Below, one piece after another: positions 1-10,700 of a stretch of 12,317 bases of DNA. A model generated the notes under the pieces. That model saw nothing but the letters and a program-made list of their open reading frames with translations. It searched no databases and was not told the origin of the DNA. Position 1 is the first letter of the stretch; each line of letters starts with the position of its first letter. The stretch is taken from positions 38,070 to 50,386 of the forward strand of contig MU657544.1 in assembly GCA_026770575.1 (NCBI GenBank). Direction: 5' to 3'. This DNA comes from Pelagophyceae sp. CCMP2097 (lineage: Eukaryota; Sar; Pelagophyceae). The position numbers and the translations under genes were made by a program.

Positions 1-402
1 GAGGCATCGACCCCGACGGCGCAACTCTTCAAGGTCAAGTTCGACGGCCTCGGGCCGGCCTTCTGGACGGCAGTCAGCAAAGTCCCTGGCATCCCGACGG
101 TCTGGGACTTTGCGCGGCACGACGACCTCGAGGCGCTGCGCGCCATCTTGAAGGTGCGGAAACCGCGCCTCGAGAAGATCCAGTGCGCTCATCGCCAACT
201 ACGCGACCACCTCGGCGTTGACCCGCCGGAGGCAACTGGAGCCGCCGGCGCGGCAGGGGGCGCCGACGCAGCTCGAGGCGAGCCCGACGAGCCCGACAAC
301 GACGACGACGACGGCGCCGAGTCCGAGGACGAGGACGAGGACGAGGACGAGGAAGAGGACGACGAGCCGCAGCCCGAGACGGAGGGCGCCATGGAGGAGT
401 AG
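1..402 (+). CDS. C-terminal part of an uncharacterised protein with acidic tail (5' partial)
   Basis: Frame 1 is open from the first base to a TAG at 400-402, giving 133 residues with strong G/C third-position bias, so it reads as the last exon of a gene that begins upstream. The first 75 residues look globular, with a Phe/Trp-rich start (LFKVKFDGLGPAFW) and then a helical, basic stretch (WDFARHDDLEALRAILKVRK). The last 45 or so are low complexity, Gly/Ala then almost pure Asp/Glu (runs of DE pairs), ending GAMEE. I do not recognise the family. The acidic tail suggests binding to basic partners, but that is only inference. A donor-like GTAGGA overlaps the stop, so a further exon cannot be fully excluded. 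The dense antisense Ser- and Arg-rich reading frames here are mirrors of the acidic repeat. Confidence 0.6.
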   Translation, partial: EASTPTAQLFKVKFDGLGPAFWTAVSKVPGIPTVWDFARHDDLEALRAILKVRKPRLEKIQCAHRQLRDHLGVDPPEATGAAGAAGGADAARGEPDEPDNDDDDGAESEDEDEDEDEEEDDEPQPETEGAMEE

Positions 403-894
403 GATGTCGACGACGACGGCGATGGCGGCAACGCCGGTCGGTGACCGCCAACGAAGTGCGCTCGTAACAAGATTGTTTTAAGGTCTATTGGGGACGTGGA
501 CCACGGGGGCAAGCTCGCGCTCAAACTGGCGTGCCCCGACCGCCCACCGCGCCGCGAAGAGCGCGCCTTTCCAAACTCCACCACTCCATGTCCCCCGCAG
601 CCCCCAAACGGGCGCCGGCGACGAAGCTGCTTTGGCGGGGCATAGCCTGGCCATGGTCATGCCCTATAAGACTGAAAACACGCTCGGCGGGGGCCGCCGT
701 GGGGCGCAATAGCAGAAGGCCCGGGAAGTCGTTTGACACGACATTCTAAAAAAAAGTCGGTCTTAAGGTTATGGGCTACCTGAAATCGGTGTTACGACTC
801 TCGTACTCGGAGTCGGAGGGAGCTCCTGAGCCGCGTCGGCGCTCGCCGGGCGACGAGGGGCCTTGCGCGCGTCGGCCCCATCTGCCGCGGCGCC
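403..894. other. Intergenic region between the acidic-tail gene and the ferlin gene
   Basis: No reading frame here shows the codon bias of the flanking genes. It holds AT-richer patches (around 467-480 and 745-770, including a run of eight A) that contrast with the GC-rich coding sequence, as expected for a 3' untranslated region followed by a promoter and 5' untranslated region. A TGA at 781-783 lies in frame with the ferlin start, and no ATG in that frame occurs before 895. Confidence 0.6.
661..670 (+). promoter_or_regulatory. Possible TATA-like core promoter element of the ferlin gene
   Basis: The 10-mer gccctataag lies 225 bases before the ferlin ATG. The same 10-mer occurs on the minus strand at 12196-12187, upstream of the lumenal-protein gene. 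Two copies, each 5' of a gene and pointing towards it, suggest a promoter role. There is no transcript evidence, and CTATA-type words are also common in the introns of this window. Confidence 0.3.
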
Positions 895-1701
895 ATGGCG
901 GACCTCGACGACCGCCTCGAGCTGAAGATCGTGGCGGCAAGGGTGCGCTGCAATTTGATTGGCAGAGGCCGTCTCAGAGAGCATCTGCGTTTGCCAGCGT
1001 CGCCCTGTCGCGCACGCGCCGTTTTTTTCTAGGGCCTCGCCGAGGTGGCCGGCGGCGAGTGCAGCCCGTACTGCGTGGCGAGTATAGGGGGGGACAAACA
1101 GACGACTGGCGTGCAGTCGACGACGGTGCGTTCCGCCTGACGCCTGCCCAGGACCGCCGGGCTGCCTTGAAACCCGCGGCGCCCGCGCGGCCATGTCCGC
1201 GAGTCGGGCCTGCCCGCGCGGCTCGTCGGCCCTTTGAAGCCCTTGCGGCCTTTTGCTTGCCCGCTGCACCGCGTCGCTCGTAGGTGGACCCGGTCTGGAA
1301 CGCGTCCTCTCTGATCTTCAGCGGCCTCGGCGAGGCGGGCGTGGACCACGTGGTCTGCGTCGTGAAGCACAAGTCGGGGCCCGGCGCCGAGGACGTCGTG
1401 CTCGGCCAGGTCTCCCGCAGCGTCCACCTTTCACCTTTCCGGTGGCGACCGCCATTCCGGCATCACCTTTCCAACGTGTCGACGCACTTCTTTAGGTCGT
1501 CGTGGACCTGCAGTCGGCCATCTTGTCGCCGGGCATCGCCTCGGACGAGTGGTGCGCCGCTGCCTTTGGACGACCGAGGTGCGGCGGAGGTGTGACGGTA
1601 TTGCTAGGTACGCGCTCCTCCCGGCGCCCGGGCAAGCCCCGACGGGCCAGAAGCTCGGCGAGCTGCAGCTGGAGCTCGCGTACTTTTTGCAGGAGGGCGG
1701 C
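895..1701 (+). other. Ferlin exons 1-5: extra N-terminal C2 domain (aa 1-139)
   Basis: The spliced product opens MADLDDRLELKIVAARGL, a typical C2 first strand, followed by ECSPYCVAS (matching the SDPYV strand), DPVWNASSLIF (matching NPVWNE), VVLGQVVVDL and a last strand ELQLELAYFL. The Asp residues that bind calcium in loop 1 are not conserved (CSPYC instead of SDPY), so this C2 probably does not bind Ca2+. Five exons of 48, 93, 126, 56 and 94 bases are split by introns of 90, 158, 86, 56 and 117 bases with donors GTGCGC, GTGCGT, GTCTCC, GTGCGC and GTGCAA. The next C2 is the true equivalent of animal C2A, so this domain is an addition before it. Confidence 0.75.
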
Positions 1702-4700
1702 GTGCAAAAGCAGCGTCGGCGAAGGTCGGAGAGCAACACAGCTCGGAGCGCCAGTCGGTGGCGGCCGCAGGGCGAGGCGACGTGCTTCCAGAGTACACAT
1801 CCCAACGCCCGGTATTAGGTGCTCCCGGACGACTTTGACAGTGACGACTCGGACGCCGAGGCGGCCAAGAGTCAACCCAACATGCTCGAGGTCCACATCT
1901 TCCGCGCGCGGTCCCTTATGCTGCCCGGCAAGCCCGTCGTCGACGCCTACGCCACGCTCGCCGTCGACGCGGCCAAGCAGAAGACGCAGATAGTTCCGAA
2001 AACGAACGCGCCAAACTTTGACGCCAAGTTCCAAATCCCAGTAGCCGACGGCGCGCTGCGGCTGCTCCTCAAGGTGAAGAACCGCGGGATCCTGCAAAAC
2101 GCCACCATCGGCCAAGCGGTGGTCCCCATGGTTGAGGTCGCCTCGCACGGGGCGGCCGGGGTCACCATGTGGCTGCGTTTGGACGGCGACGGCGGACTTG
2201 TCGACGGCAGAGGCCGCGGCGAGGTCGAGGTGTTCATGCGGTGGCACTACGACGCGAAGTACGCGCGGTCGTGCGGATGCCGCGTCGCGAGGCGCCGTTT
2301 GGAGAACCCAGAACGGAGAGCCGTTGGGCGGCAGCGAGTCGGAAGAGAGGACCGCCGCACGGCAAACCTGGAACGCAGCAGCGAGGACCGGTCGAATACG
2401 GCGCGGCCGCATCCGTCGCAGACCCTCGTCGGTCTGTCTAAGGTTGCTTCCGAGACCCGAGAGACAGCTCTTCGATGGACCTCGACGGACCCGAGGCGAT
2501 GGACCTCGACGGTCCGTCTACGGGTGTGGCCGAGTCCGTCCTCGGGCCGGATGCGGCCCTCTCGGTGGGGGGCGTCGACGGCGACCTCGTCTTTGAGCGG
2601 CACTCGTCGGGCGGCGTACGCGGCACCAGAGTCGAAAAGCTTATGTCGTCGAGCGGACCTCGATGAGCGGAGACGCTGCCCGAAGCGCCGTCGGAGCGCC
2701 GACCCGGAGCGCCGCGTAGGTTCTCGCGGTTGCTGAAAGCAGCGGCCGCTTTGGCGCTGTCCTCGGGCAAGATGCAGCGCAAGATGCAGCCCGCGCTGTC
2801 CGAGGCGGCGAATCCGCTGCTGCCAAAGGCGAGCGCGGACGAGCTGTGGCTTCTGGAGCAGGAAACCTTTTCGCGCACGAGGCTGAGCGTCGCGGAGCAG
2901 CTCGCCGTCGACGAGACGCGCGAGGCGCGCGTCATGATGGCGGAGAAGCGTTTAGCGGACCTCGAGACGGAGCACGAGCTGCTGCCGGGCGACTATCAGA
3001 TCCAGGTCCACATTTTGGAGTGCCGCGACTTGAATGCCGAGGACCTAAACGGCCTCAGCGACCCCTACGCGCGCGTCAAGGTCCTCGGCCGCACGAAGAA
3101 GACGCGCGTCATCCCAAAGGTCAACTCGTGCGTCTTCGACGAGACTCTGTTCTTCAACTTTACAAAGCTCAGCTGCGCCGCCGCCGAGGAGGCCACTGTC
3201 TCCGTCGCCATCTTCGACTACGACGCCTTCAGTCAGCACGACTTGATCGGCGTCTGCACCTTTGACCTTCGCGCCGTCCACGCTTTGCCGGGCCACGAGC
3301 TTTATCGCGAGTGGGTTGGGCTTGTGGACACAAAGTCGAGTAAGGACAACGGGTATCAAGGCTACCTCAAGCTCTCCATCACCGTCCTTGGACCCTGCGA
3401 CGAGCAGCTCTCGCACGACGTGGAGAAGGAGTACCAGGCGGATCTGGACAAGGAACTGGATTCCGGCGGTGGCCTAGGCGGGATGGCCTTGGTGGCGCAG
3501 GGACCGACGGCGGCCAAGTTTTGCTACTTGGTCGTGTACGTCTGGCAGGCGCAGGATCTGCCCAAGATGTATTCGGGCGGCCTCTTCTCCAGCGCGGGCA
3601 TCGAGGCCTACGTCCGCTGCGACTTTGCCGGGTCGACGGTGAAGTCGTCGGCCATTTCCGTTAAGGGGCGAGGGTCGCTCGCGCCGGTTAAATGCCGCGC
3701 CGTTTGGTGGACACTTGGCAACCCATGGCGACGGAATTGGGGGCGAAGGCGGCCCCGAGCTGGCCCCGAATGGCCCTCCAGGGTCCGGCCCCTCAAGGGT
3801 CCGACCTGCTGCCCCGACGCGGTGCCTACACGGGCCGACTGCGGGCCCGAGACGGGCCGACTGCGCTCCCAGAGACGAGCCGACTGCGGCCCTATGCGCG
3901 CCTATTGAGACCCACACGGCCCCGAGACGGGCCGTGTGCGCCCTATACACACCCTATTGAGTCCCAGGCGGCTCCAAGATTGGCCGGCCCCTATACGGGC
4001 CGACTGCGGCCCCGCAAGGGTCCGACTGCGGCCCTACACGCACCCTATGGAGTCCTAGGCGGCCCCGAGCTGGGCCGGCTCCGAGACGTGGGACTCTATA
4101 CGCACCTTGTAGAGTCCCAGGCGGCCCCGAGACGGCCTCGAGATGAGCCGACTGGGCCCGATGCGGCCCCTGTCGGTTCTTTGTCGACGGGGGCCTTTTC
4201 CAGGGGCCGGCCTCATCAGAGGGCGCGTGCGTGTTCGAATGCACGTCACGCGATCGCCAATAGGTATTCCATGAGGAGCTGTGGATCCCCGTTACCGAGC
4301 CCACCCAGGCAAGGCGTATCGCGGTGGGCTTGTGGGACTACAATTCCTTTTCAAAGGACAAGCCCGTGGCGCATTTGTACTTTGATTACGATGACGTCCA
4401 CCGCTCGGCCGACGAGCAAACCAAGGGCGGCTTCTTCACGTCCCTCTTCGACTCGAAGAAGTATAAGGGCACGCGGCCGCGCTGGCACAACTTGTACGGC
4501 GCGCCCCTGGGAGTGCAGGGCAGGCGCGGCAAGCTGGCGAACCGCTACGCGGACGAGGCGTCGACATACCGGGGAAGGCTTCTATTGAGCATGGAAGTCA
4601 TTACCAACCCGGGGAGGGCGGCCAAGCAGGTCGGGCGCGTCGACCCCTTCCACTTCAAGCCCACGGCGGGCCTCGAGCCGTCGTCGGCGGTTTATCACCT

Positions 4701-7700
4701 GCGCGTCTTCGCCGTGCTGGGCACGGGCCTGCCCGTGTTCAAAACTGCAGGACTCGGCGCAGTCAAGATGGGTTTGACCGTCTCCATCGGGAACCATTTC
4801 GTTGACTTGCCCTTCAAGCCCATCGCGCGCGGCGTCGTCGAGTGGAACGCGTTGGAGGTGCTTAAAGGGCTCGAGCTGCCACTGTCGCTAGAAGAACTCC
4901 CGGACGTCTGCATCTACCTCACGTTTTCGGCCGCGTCGTCAAACGCGCAAGGGCGGCGCTTTGAGCGGCTTGGACAGAGGCTCGAATATCGCGGCCGAAA
5001 ATGGGGGATGCTCGAGCGAGCGCCTTTACCGCGAAATGTCTTTTTAACCGCCCGCCCCTCAGGCGCGGCGCGCCCAAGGTGCTGCGCGTCTGCTACGCGC
5101 GCGTGCCCGCGGCGCTGCTGCTCAAGGAGCAGTTCCAAGGCGAGCCGACGTGGTGTGTGTCGGTGTCTGACGTGCCTTTTGAAGCACTCCGTCGAGGGGA
5201 CCGTCAAGAGGGGGTCGACGTGGTTTCCGGGGTCAGTGTCAAAGGGGAGATTTATATGGCCCTCGACGACCCCTCGACAGCCCCTATACGATGGCCCCTC
5301 GACGGTGCAAGTCCGTCTTTGGACCCGAGACGGCCCCTCGACAGACCTCGCATGGTCGCTCACATGGTCCCTCGCACGGCCCGCATACGGCGGCCGAATC
5401 CGTCTTCGAACCCGAGACCGGGGCCTCTCTACATAGGACCCCTCTGACATGGAGGGCCTCCCTGCGATGCTTTGAAGATGCGCACCCGGATGTGGCCCCC
5501 GATCAAACGTAGGGCCTCTCGAAAGAGGGGCACTCGGATGTGGTCCTACACAGACCTCGGCGGCCCTACATAAGGTCGAGTCCACATTCGGGCCCGAGTC
5601 GACGGTCCCTTGTTGGGTCCCTCTGGTGCTGTCCGTATTCGGGTACGTATCGGGTGATTCCGGACGCCGGACCGGCTCGGAGACCGGGCCTCGGCATTGA
5701 GGGCCTCTCCGGCACGGCGGCTCTCTCCATCCGCGGGGTCTGCGGCGCTTGGTTTTGGGACGAGCGCTTCGAGGTGGACACGCTGCCGACTAGGTACCAG
5801 CTGCAGCCGGACAAGGCGCGGACGCAGCGCGACGGCGGCGCGTCGCTGGCGGCGAACTCGGGGGCGGTCCTGCTGCAGCTGGGGTTTGGCCTGGCGGCGG
5901 ACGCGTTGGACGTCAAGTTCGCGTGGAATGACGCCGCGCTCCTTTCGAAGGTCACCGAAAAGAAGCCGTACTGCCTCCGCGTCTACGTCTACCAGGCCCG
6001 CAACCTCCCGGCGTCGGACGCGCGCGGCCGCGTCATGTTTGACTCGGCAAGCGAGTCGAACGACTAAGGGCTCGCCGAGTCTCGTGCGCGGCAACAATCG
6101 AATCCACGCATTTGAGTCAACGAGCCGGGTACTTCCGGGGCGCGTGCCGTGCGATGCTGCGGCTCCAGCGTAAGACGCCTTTGTGACGCCGCGATTCAGG
6201 CAAGCGGCCTGCTGGACCCGTACGTCAAGGTGCGCTTCTGCGGCGACAAGGCGCGCACGGCGGCGGCGTCGATGACGACGTCGCCGGTATTCTACGAGAC
6301 TTTGCAGCGCCGACCTGCGTCAGCACATGGTCGAAAGGCCCGGAACACCCGGAAAAAGCACGACGGACGCAGTCGGGAGCGGCAGCCCAGAGGTGGGCGG
6401 GTGGGGAATGGTGGCATCGCGGCCGAGATTCTTGACGATTGGGGATTCCGCCCAGTTCTGGATCCCGCCCATTGCGGACTCTTCGCGCCGCCCTAGGTTC
6501 CACGAGGAGCTGCCGTCGGACCTGCGCTACGGCCCCGACGTCGTCGTCCAGGCGCGGGGCCGCGCCGGATATGGCAAACGACTTGCACCGGGAAAACGGG
6601 GCAAGCACAGGGGGCTTCCTCAAGAGCGGCCTCGTTGAAAAGCCGTCGAGATGAAGAGTCCCCCCTGCGGGCCTTGCCAGCGTCGCCCCCCGGATCCATG
6701 GAAGGATGCGCTTCTGGAGCGAGCGCCGTACAATCAGAAATGGTCGTTCGAGAGCAAAGCCTATAGCACAACCTATAGCAACACCTCTCGCGCCATAGGT
6801 CTGGGACCACGACAACTTTAGCAAGAACTCGCCCATGTGCCTACTGCGCCTGCCTCTGGCCAGCTGCCCGCTTTTGAACTCCGAGACTTCCAATCCGCCG
6901 CAGCCAACGTGGCTGCACATGACGGACACCAACGGCGAAGCGCTCGTGCGTCCCGCCTGCGACTTTCAAAGCGTAATACCTCCTCCGGCTGCCCAGAGGC
7001 TGCTTGCGAGCACTTGACGTGCGTCGTAGGGCGCGGAGCTGCTCGTCGCGGCGGCGTTGATCCCCAAGCGCTCAAAGGCGGACAAGCTGAACCGTGCGCC
7101 GGACATCAAACCCATCATGCGCGCCGCATGGCTCGAGGTCCGTCGCGGCGCGAAGCGGGGGGGGCGCGGCAAGGCCTTCATAAGAAAGGAATTAGGTGAC
7201 TTCCCTGGGCGTGCGCCAACTGCAGGGCTTGCCGTTGCGGCCCGCGCGCGAGCCGTACGTGCGCATGGACGTGCCCTCCGTCGGCGCCGAGGGCGGCAAG
7301 GAGACGCTGGTGACGAAGCCGTCGAGCAAGCCTTCCGGGCGGAATGCCAATTTTTTGGAGAAGCAGCTGATCTACATCGAGCTTCCGGAAAACGCCCTCT
7401 TTGCGCCGCGCATGGACCTGCGCGTCTACGACGCCCGCGTCGGCCTCTCGACGGGGCTGCAGGCGCCGTTGCTGGGGGCGTGCTTCATCGACTTGGGAAG
7501 CAAGATGTCGTGGAATTCTGAGGGCTACACCCCGCCGCAGATGGAGCTCTTCGACGACGCCGCCGTGCGGAATCGCGCCGAGGAGGAGGAGCAGCGGCTA
7601 AAGAATGAGGCCGACGAGGAGGCGGCCTTGGAGGACGATGAGGACGAGGCGGACGCGGCCGCGGCCGCCTCCAAAAAAGAAGTCACGTTCGGCGACGTCG

Positions 7701-10700
7701 AAGACGGCAACTTGGATGACAACGCCTCTTCCGAGGGCGACGAGGCGGCGCAGGACGAGCTGGAGCGGTCGGGCTTAGTGCGGAGCGACGGGGGCACTGG
7801 GGCTTTTGACGCCATGGCCATTTCGGACCTGCCCATGATTTTGGAAGACATGCTCTTCGAAGAGGCGCAGCTCCAATTAGCTCTGGACCTCGCCGCCAAG
7901 GAGGCCTCGGAGGCGAAGCGCGGCTCTTCGTTTTTGGACATGGTCGAGGCGCGCTTATCCGCTGCGACCCGGGAGGCGCCGGGCGAAGAGGTCTACAAAC
8001 TCTCCAACCTGGACATTGCCTTTCCGTCGCAGTGGGCCGCCGCGGACTACTTGGAGGGCCGCGACTGGTGGGTGGAGGAGGGAGGCAAGGAGTTGGAGGC
8101 GTTTTTGAAGACGAAGCCGTTTGAGACGTACCCCGTGTACAGAGGCAAATATCATACCGAATCTTCAAAGTCGACGCTCCGAATCGTCGGCTACTTCAAG
8201 GGTGTCATCCGCGTTTTGGACGCGGACCCGGTCTTCGAAGCGCAGCCGTTCCTGCCCCTCAAGCTCATCCGGCCGCCGCAGGAATACACTGCGCGTGATG
8301 ACGTCCCTCCTTGGAATTATTTTAGTTTTTTTTCATCGAGAGAGTCTTTCGCTTGCAGCGCCTGAAAGGCGCTTTCCTTTAGGTGCGCTTATACGTGATC
8401 CGCGGCGCGAATCTGCAGCCGGTGGACGGCAACTCGTGCGACCCATACTTGCGCGTCAAGCTCGGGTCCGAGGTCGACGAGCGTCCGCGCGACCACCGGC
8501 CCAAGACGCTCAAGCCCGACTTTTACGAAACGTCCGAGGCCGCGTCCGAGGCGTCTGGACGACCTGGAAAGCTCGGGCGACGCGGAAAACACGACGGAGC
8601 ACAGTATCCGGGGTTCAATGGCATCGCTGGGGGGAACAGAGTCGCGAGCATCCGCTCCAGGGCGCCGGGTCCGCGGCAACGGGGCAGTTCCAGAGCGAGT
8701 GGCGGCAAGGCTGCGATCGAGCGGACGCCCCGCAGAACGAGTGGGGCGGACACCTACTGAGGCAGTCCGTTGACGAGTCTCACGCCGGGCGCGCTCGACC
8801 TGCGGGCGGTTCTTCGAGGCTGGAGGCTCGCCCCGTGATGCGCTCTCGTTCCTGAATGGACATGGTCTAATCCTTTCCGCGCTAGGTTCGAGTTCAAGAC
8901 GGCACCGTGCTGCGTTTGGGGAGCGTGCTGGAAAACAGAAACGACCGAGTCGGGAGCGGCTCGCGATGCCCACCGGGGAGACCGCCACAGAAAGGATGGA
9001 GAGAAAGTCGGGAGAGGTCCGCGCCGAGGGAGACCGCCAAAGGGGGCCGCGTGATTCCAGAGCTGGGAGCGGCAGAGGCTAAATGGCCGAGTGCAGGCCG
9101 AGATGGTCGAGTGCAGAGCGGAGATGGCCGAGTGCGATCCGAAGACTTTCCCAGGCAGGCAGACAGAGTCGTGAGCGGCTCGCTCCCCGCCAGTGGTATA
9201 CCCCGGGATCGCGCGGACCACGGGCGCCCCCGAGGCGAGCGCCGTGGAATGCCGCGTGTTTCTATAGCCGTCAAACGACTTTTCTATAGGTTTTACCTGG
9301 TCCATCGACGCTCAAAATCCAAGTCCGAGACTGGAACCGTTTCTACCCGGTCCACGAGCTCGTCGGCGAGACGCACATCGACTTGGAGGACCGCTGGTTC
9401 CACCGCGACTGGCAGAAGCTGGACGCGGTAGACGCGCGTCTAGCCAGTTCGAACCCGCTGAAACCGATCGAAGTGCGGGCGCTCCGAAAAGAATCAAGCA
9501 GCGTTGTCCAGGGCTCGCTCCAGCTCTGGGTCGAGGTCCGCCGCTGCGACGATGCCCGGCGCGACAAGGCGGTGGAGCTCAAGGGGCCCGATCGGCGCAA
9601 GTTTGAGGTGGGTTGTCGGGGAAGCCCAGAGGTGGTCCTGGCGGCGTCATTGGACCTTGCGACAGGTCCGTATCATCTGCTGGAAGTCCAAGGACGTCCC
9701 TTTTGAGATGGGCGACTACTACTGCCAATTCCAGCTCGGGGCAGCGCGCAAGCAGAAGACGGACGTCCACTGGCGCTGCCGCAAGGGCAAGGTAAGCGGG
9801 GGGAGCCGAGAGGACAACAAATTCCTATAGTATGCTTCTAGGATAATTCCTATTGTATCCTTCTAGGATAATTCCTATTGTATGCTTCTAGGCGTCTTGG
9901 AACTGGCGGATTTGCATCCCCGTCGAGCTGCCGCTGTCGTCGCCGGAGCAGGGCCGCCTCGCTATCCAGTTGTGGGACCAGGACGTGTTCAAGTGGAACG
10001 ACGTCCTGGGCGACTCGCAAATCGACCTCTACCGGTGGTGCGACCGAGCGCCGGGGACGCGACCGCGGCGACGGGGGTGTCCCACAGATGCCGGCGTGGG
10101 CGGGACGCGTCCGCAAAGGCACGGGGGGTGCAACGCCTCTGAACTTTTATAGGAATTCATCTACTCGGAACTCCTATAGTAATTCCTATAGGTTCCTCAA
10201 GGCATACCAGGAACAAAAGTCTATCGAGGTTTTCAAGACAATCAACGACGCCGTGCGGCGCAAGAGAAACGCCGACCAGGGCCTGGCCAACGACGCCGAC
10301 CTCGAGGAGAGCGATGCCGACAGCGGCTCGGATTCCGAGGATGAGGACGACGAAGAGGCGCCGGCCGCCGACGCGCCGGCTTCGGCGGACGTGACGCTGG
10401 CCGGCGACCTCGAGGCCGGCGCGGCGCGCGACGGAGGCGCGCCGCCCGGCGACTCGGACGCGGCGAAAAAAGACAAGGACGCGGCGAGCGCGCCGGCGGC
10501 CGCTCCCAAGAAGAAGAAGAAGAAGCAGCAGCAGCCGTCGGTTTCCGCCGAGGGCGACGCCGACGCGGCGGCGGACAAGGACGCGATGTACTTCGTCTCG
10601 CAGCTCAAGGACATGGTCGGCCTGGGCGACTTGGACGCGACGGCGCAGCGCGCCGCGGTGTCGGAAACGTTTCAAAGCCGAAACCTTTTAGGAAAACCGG

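Larger units (their letters stand above)
8383..9607 (+). other. Ferlin exons 16-18: C2F domain (aa 1483-1643), including a 16-base exon
   Basis: C2F reads VRLYVIRGANLQPVDGNSCD, PYLRVKLG, PKTLKPDFYETFEFKT, VLPGPSTLKIQVRDWN and HELVGETHIDLEDRW, aligning without gaps to dysferlin over the exon junctions. Exon 17 is only 8886-8901 and encodes the end of Thr, then FEFKT. Loop 1 keeps the two Asp (VDGNSCDPY); loop 3 has a single Asp before WNRF. Intron 16 has a GTCCGA donor; intron 17 has a GC donor (GCACCG). Exon 18 ends with SVVQGSLQLWVEV, the conserved bridge into C2G, and a GTGGGT donor. Confidence 0.88.

Noticed and set aside
189..584. Minus-strand Ser-rich open frame
   Set aside because: It is the mirror of the Asp/Glu-coding tail of the first gene and extends into intergenic DNA.
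1492..2412. Long minus-strand open frame (306 codons) opposite ferlin exons 4-6
   Set aside because: It is antisense to clearly conserved C2 coding sequence, crosses its introns, and arises from the scarcity of stop codons in GC-rich DNA.
2475..2666. Plus-strand open frame starting with a repeated MDLDGP motif
   Set aside because: The repeat comes from the 24-base tandem in intron 6; it does not fit the phase of the flanking exons and has no family resemblance.
3692..4263. Possible protein-coding or CRISPR-like array because of regular repeats
   Set aside because: Copies are imperfect, spacers are not unique sequences of fixed length, the genome is eukaryotic, and the block lies exactly between two halves of C2C.
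4914..5585. Minus-strand open frame of 223 codons over introns 8-9 and exon 9
   Set aside because: Its composition is Arg/Pro/Ser-rich and follows the intron repeats; no domain is recognisable and it is antisense to ferlin coding sequence.
5513..5701. Open frame from 5513 continuous with exon 10, as an earlier exon start
   Set aside because: The added sequence is repeat-derived, Arg/Pro/Ser-rich, and has no ferlin counterpart; the exon start nearer 5702 is preferred, though uncertain.
6032..6037. GT donor GTCATG as the end of exon 10
   Set aside because: It keeps the frame but adds four residues in the first Ca2+-binding loop of C2D; the GC donor at 6020 gives the exact family spacing.
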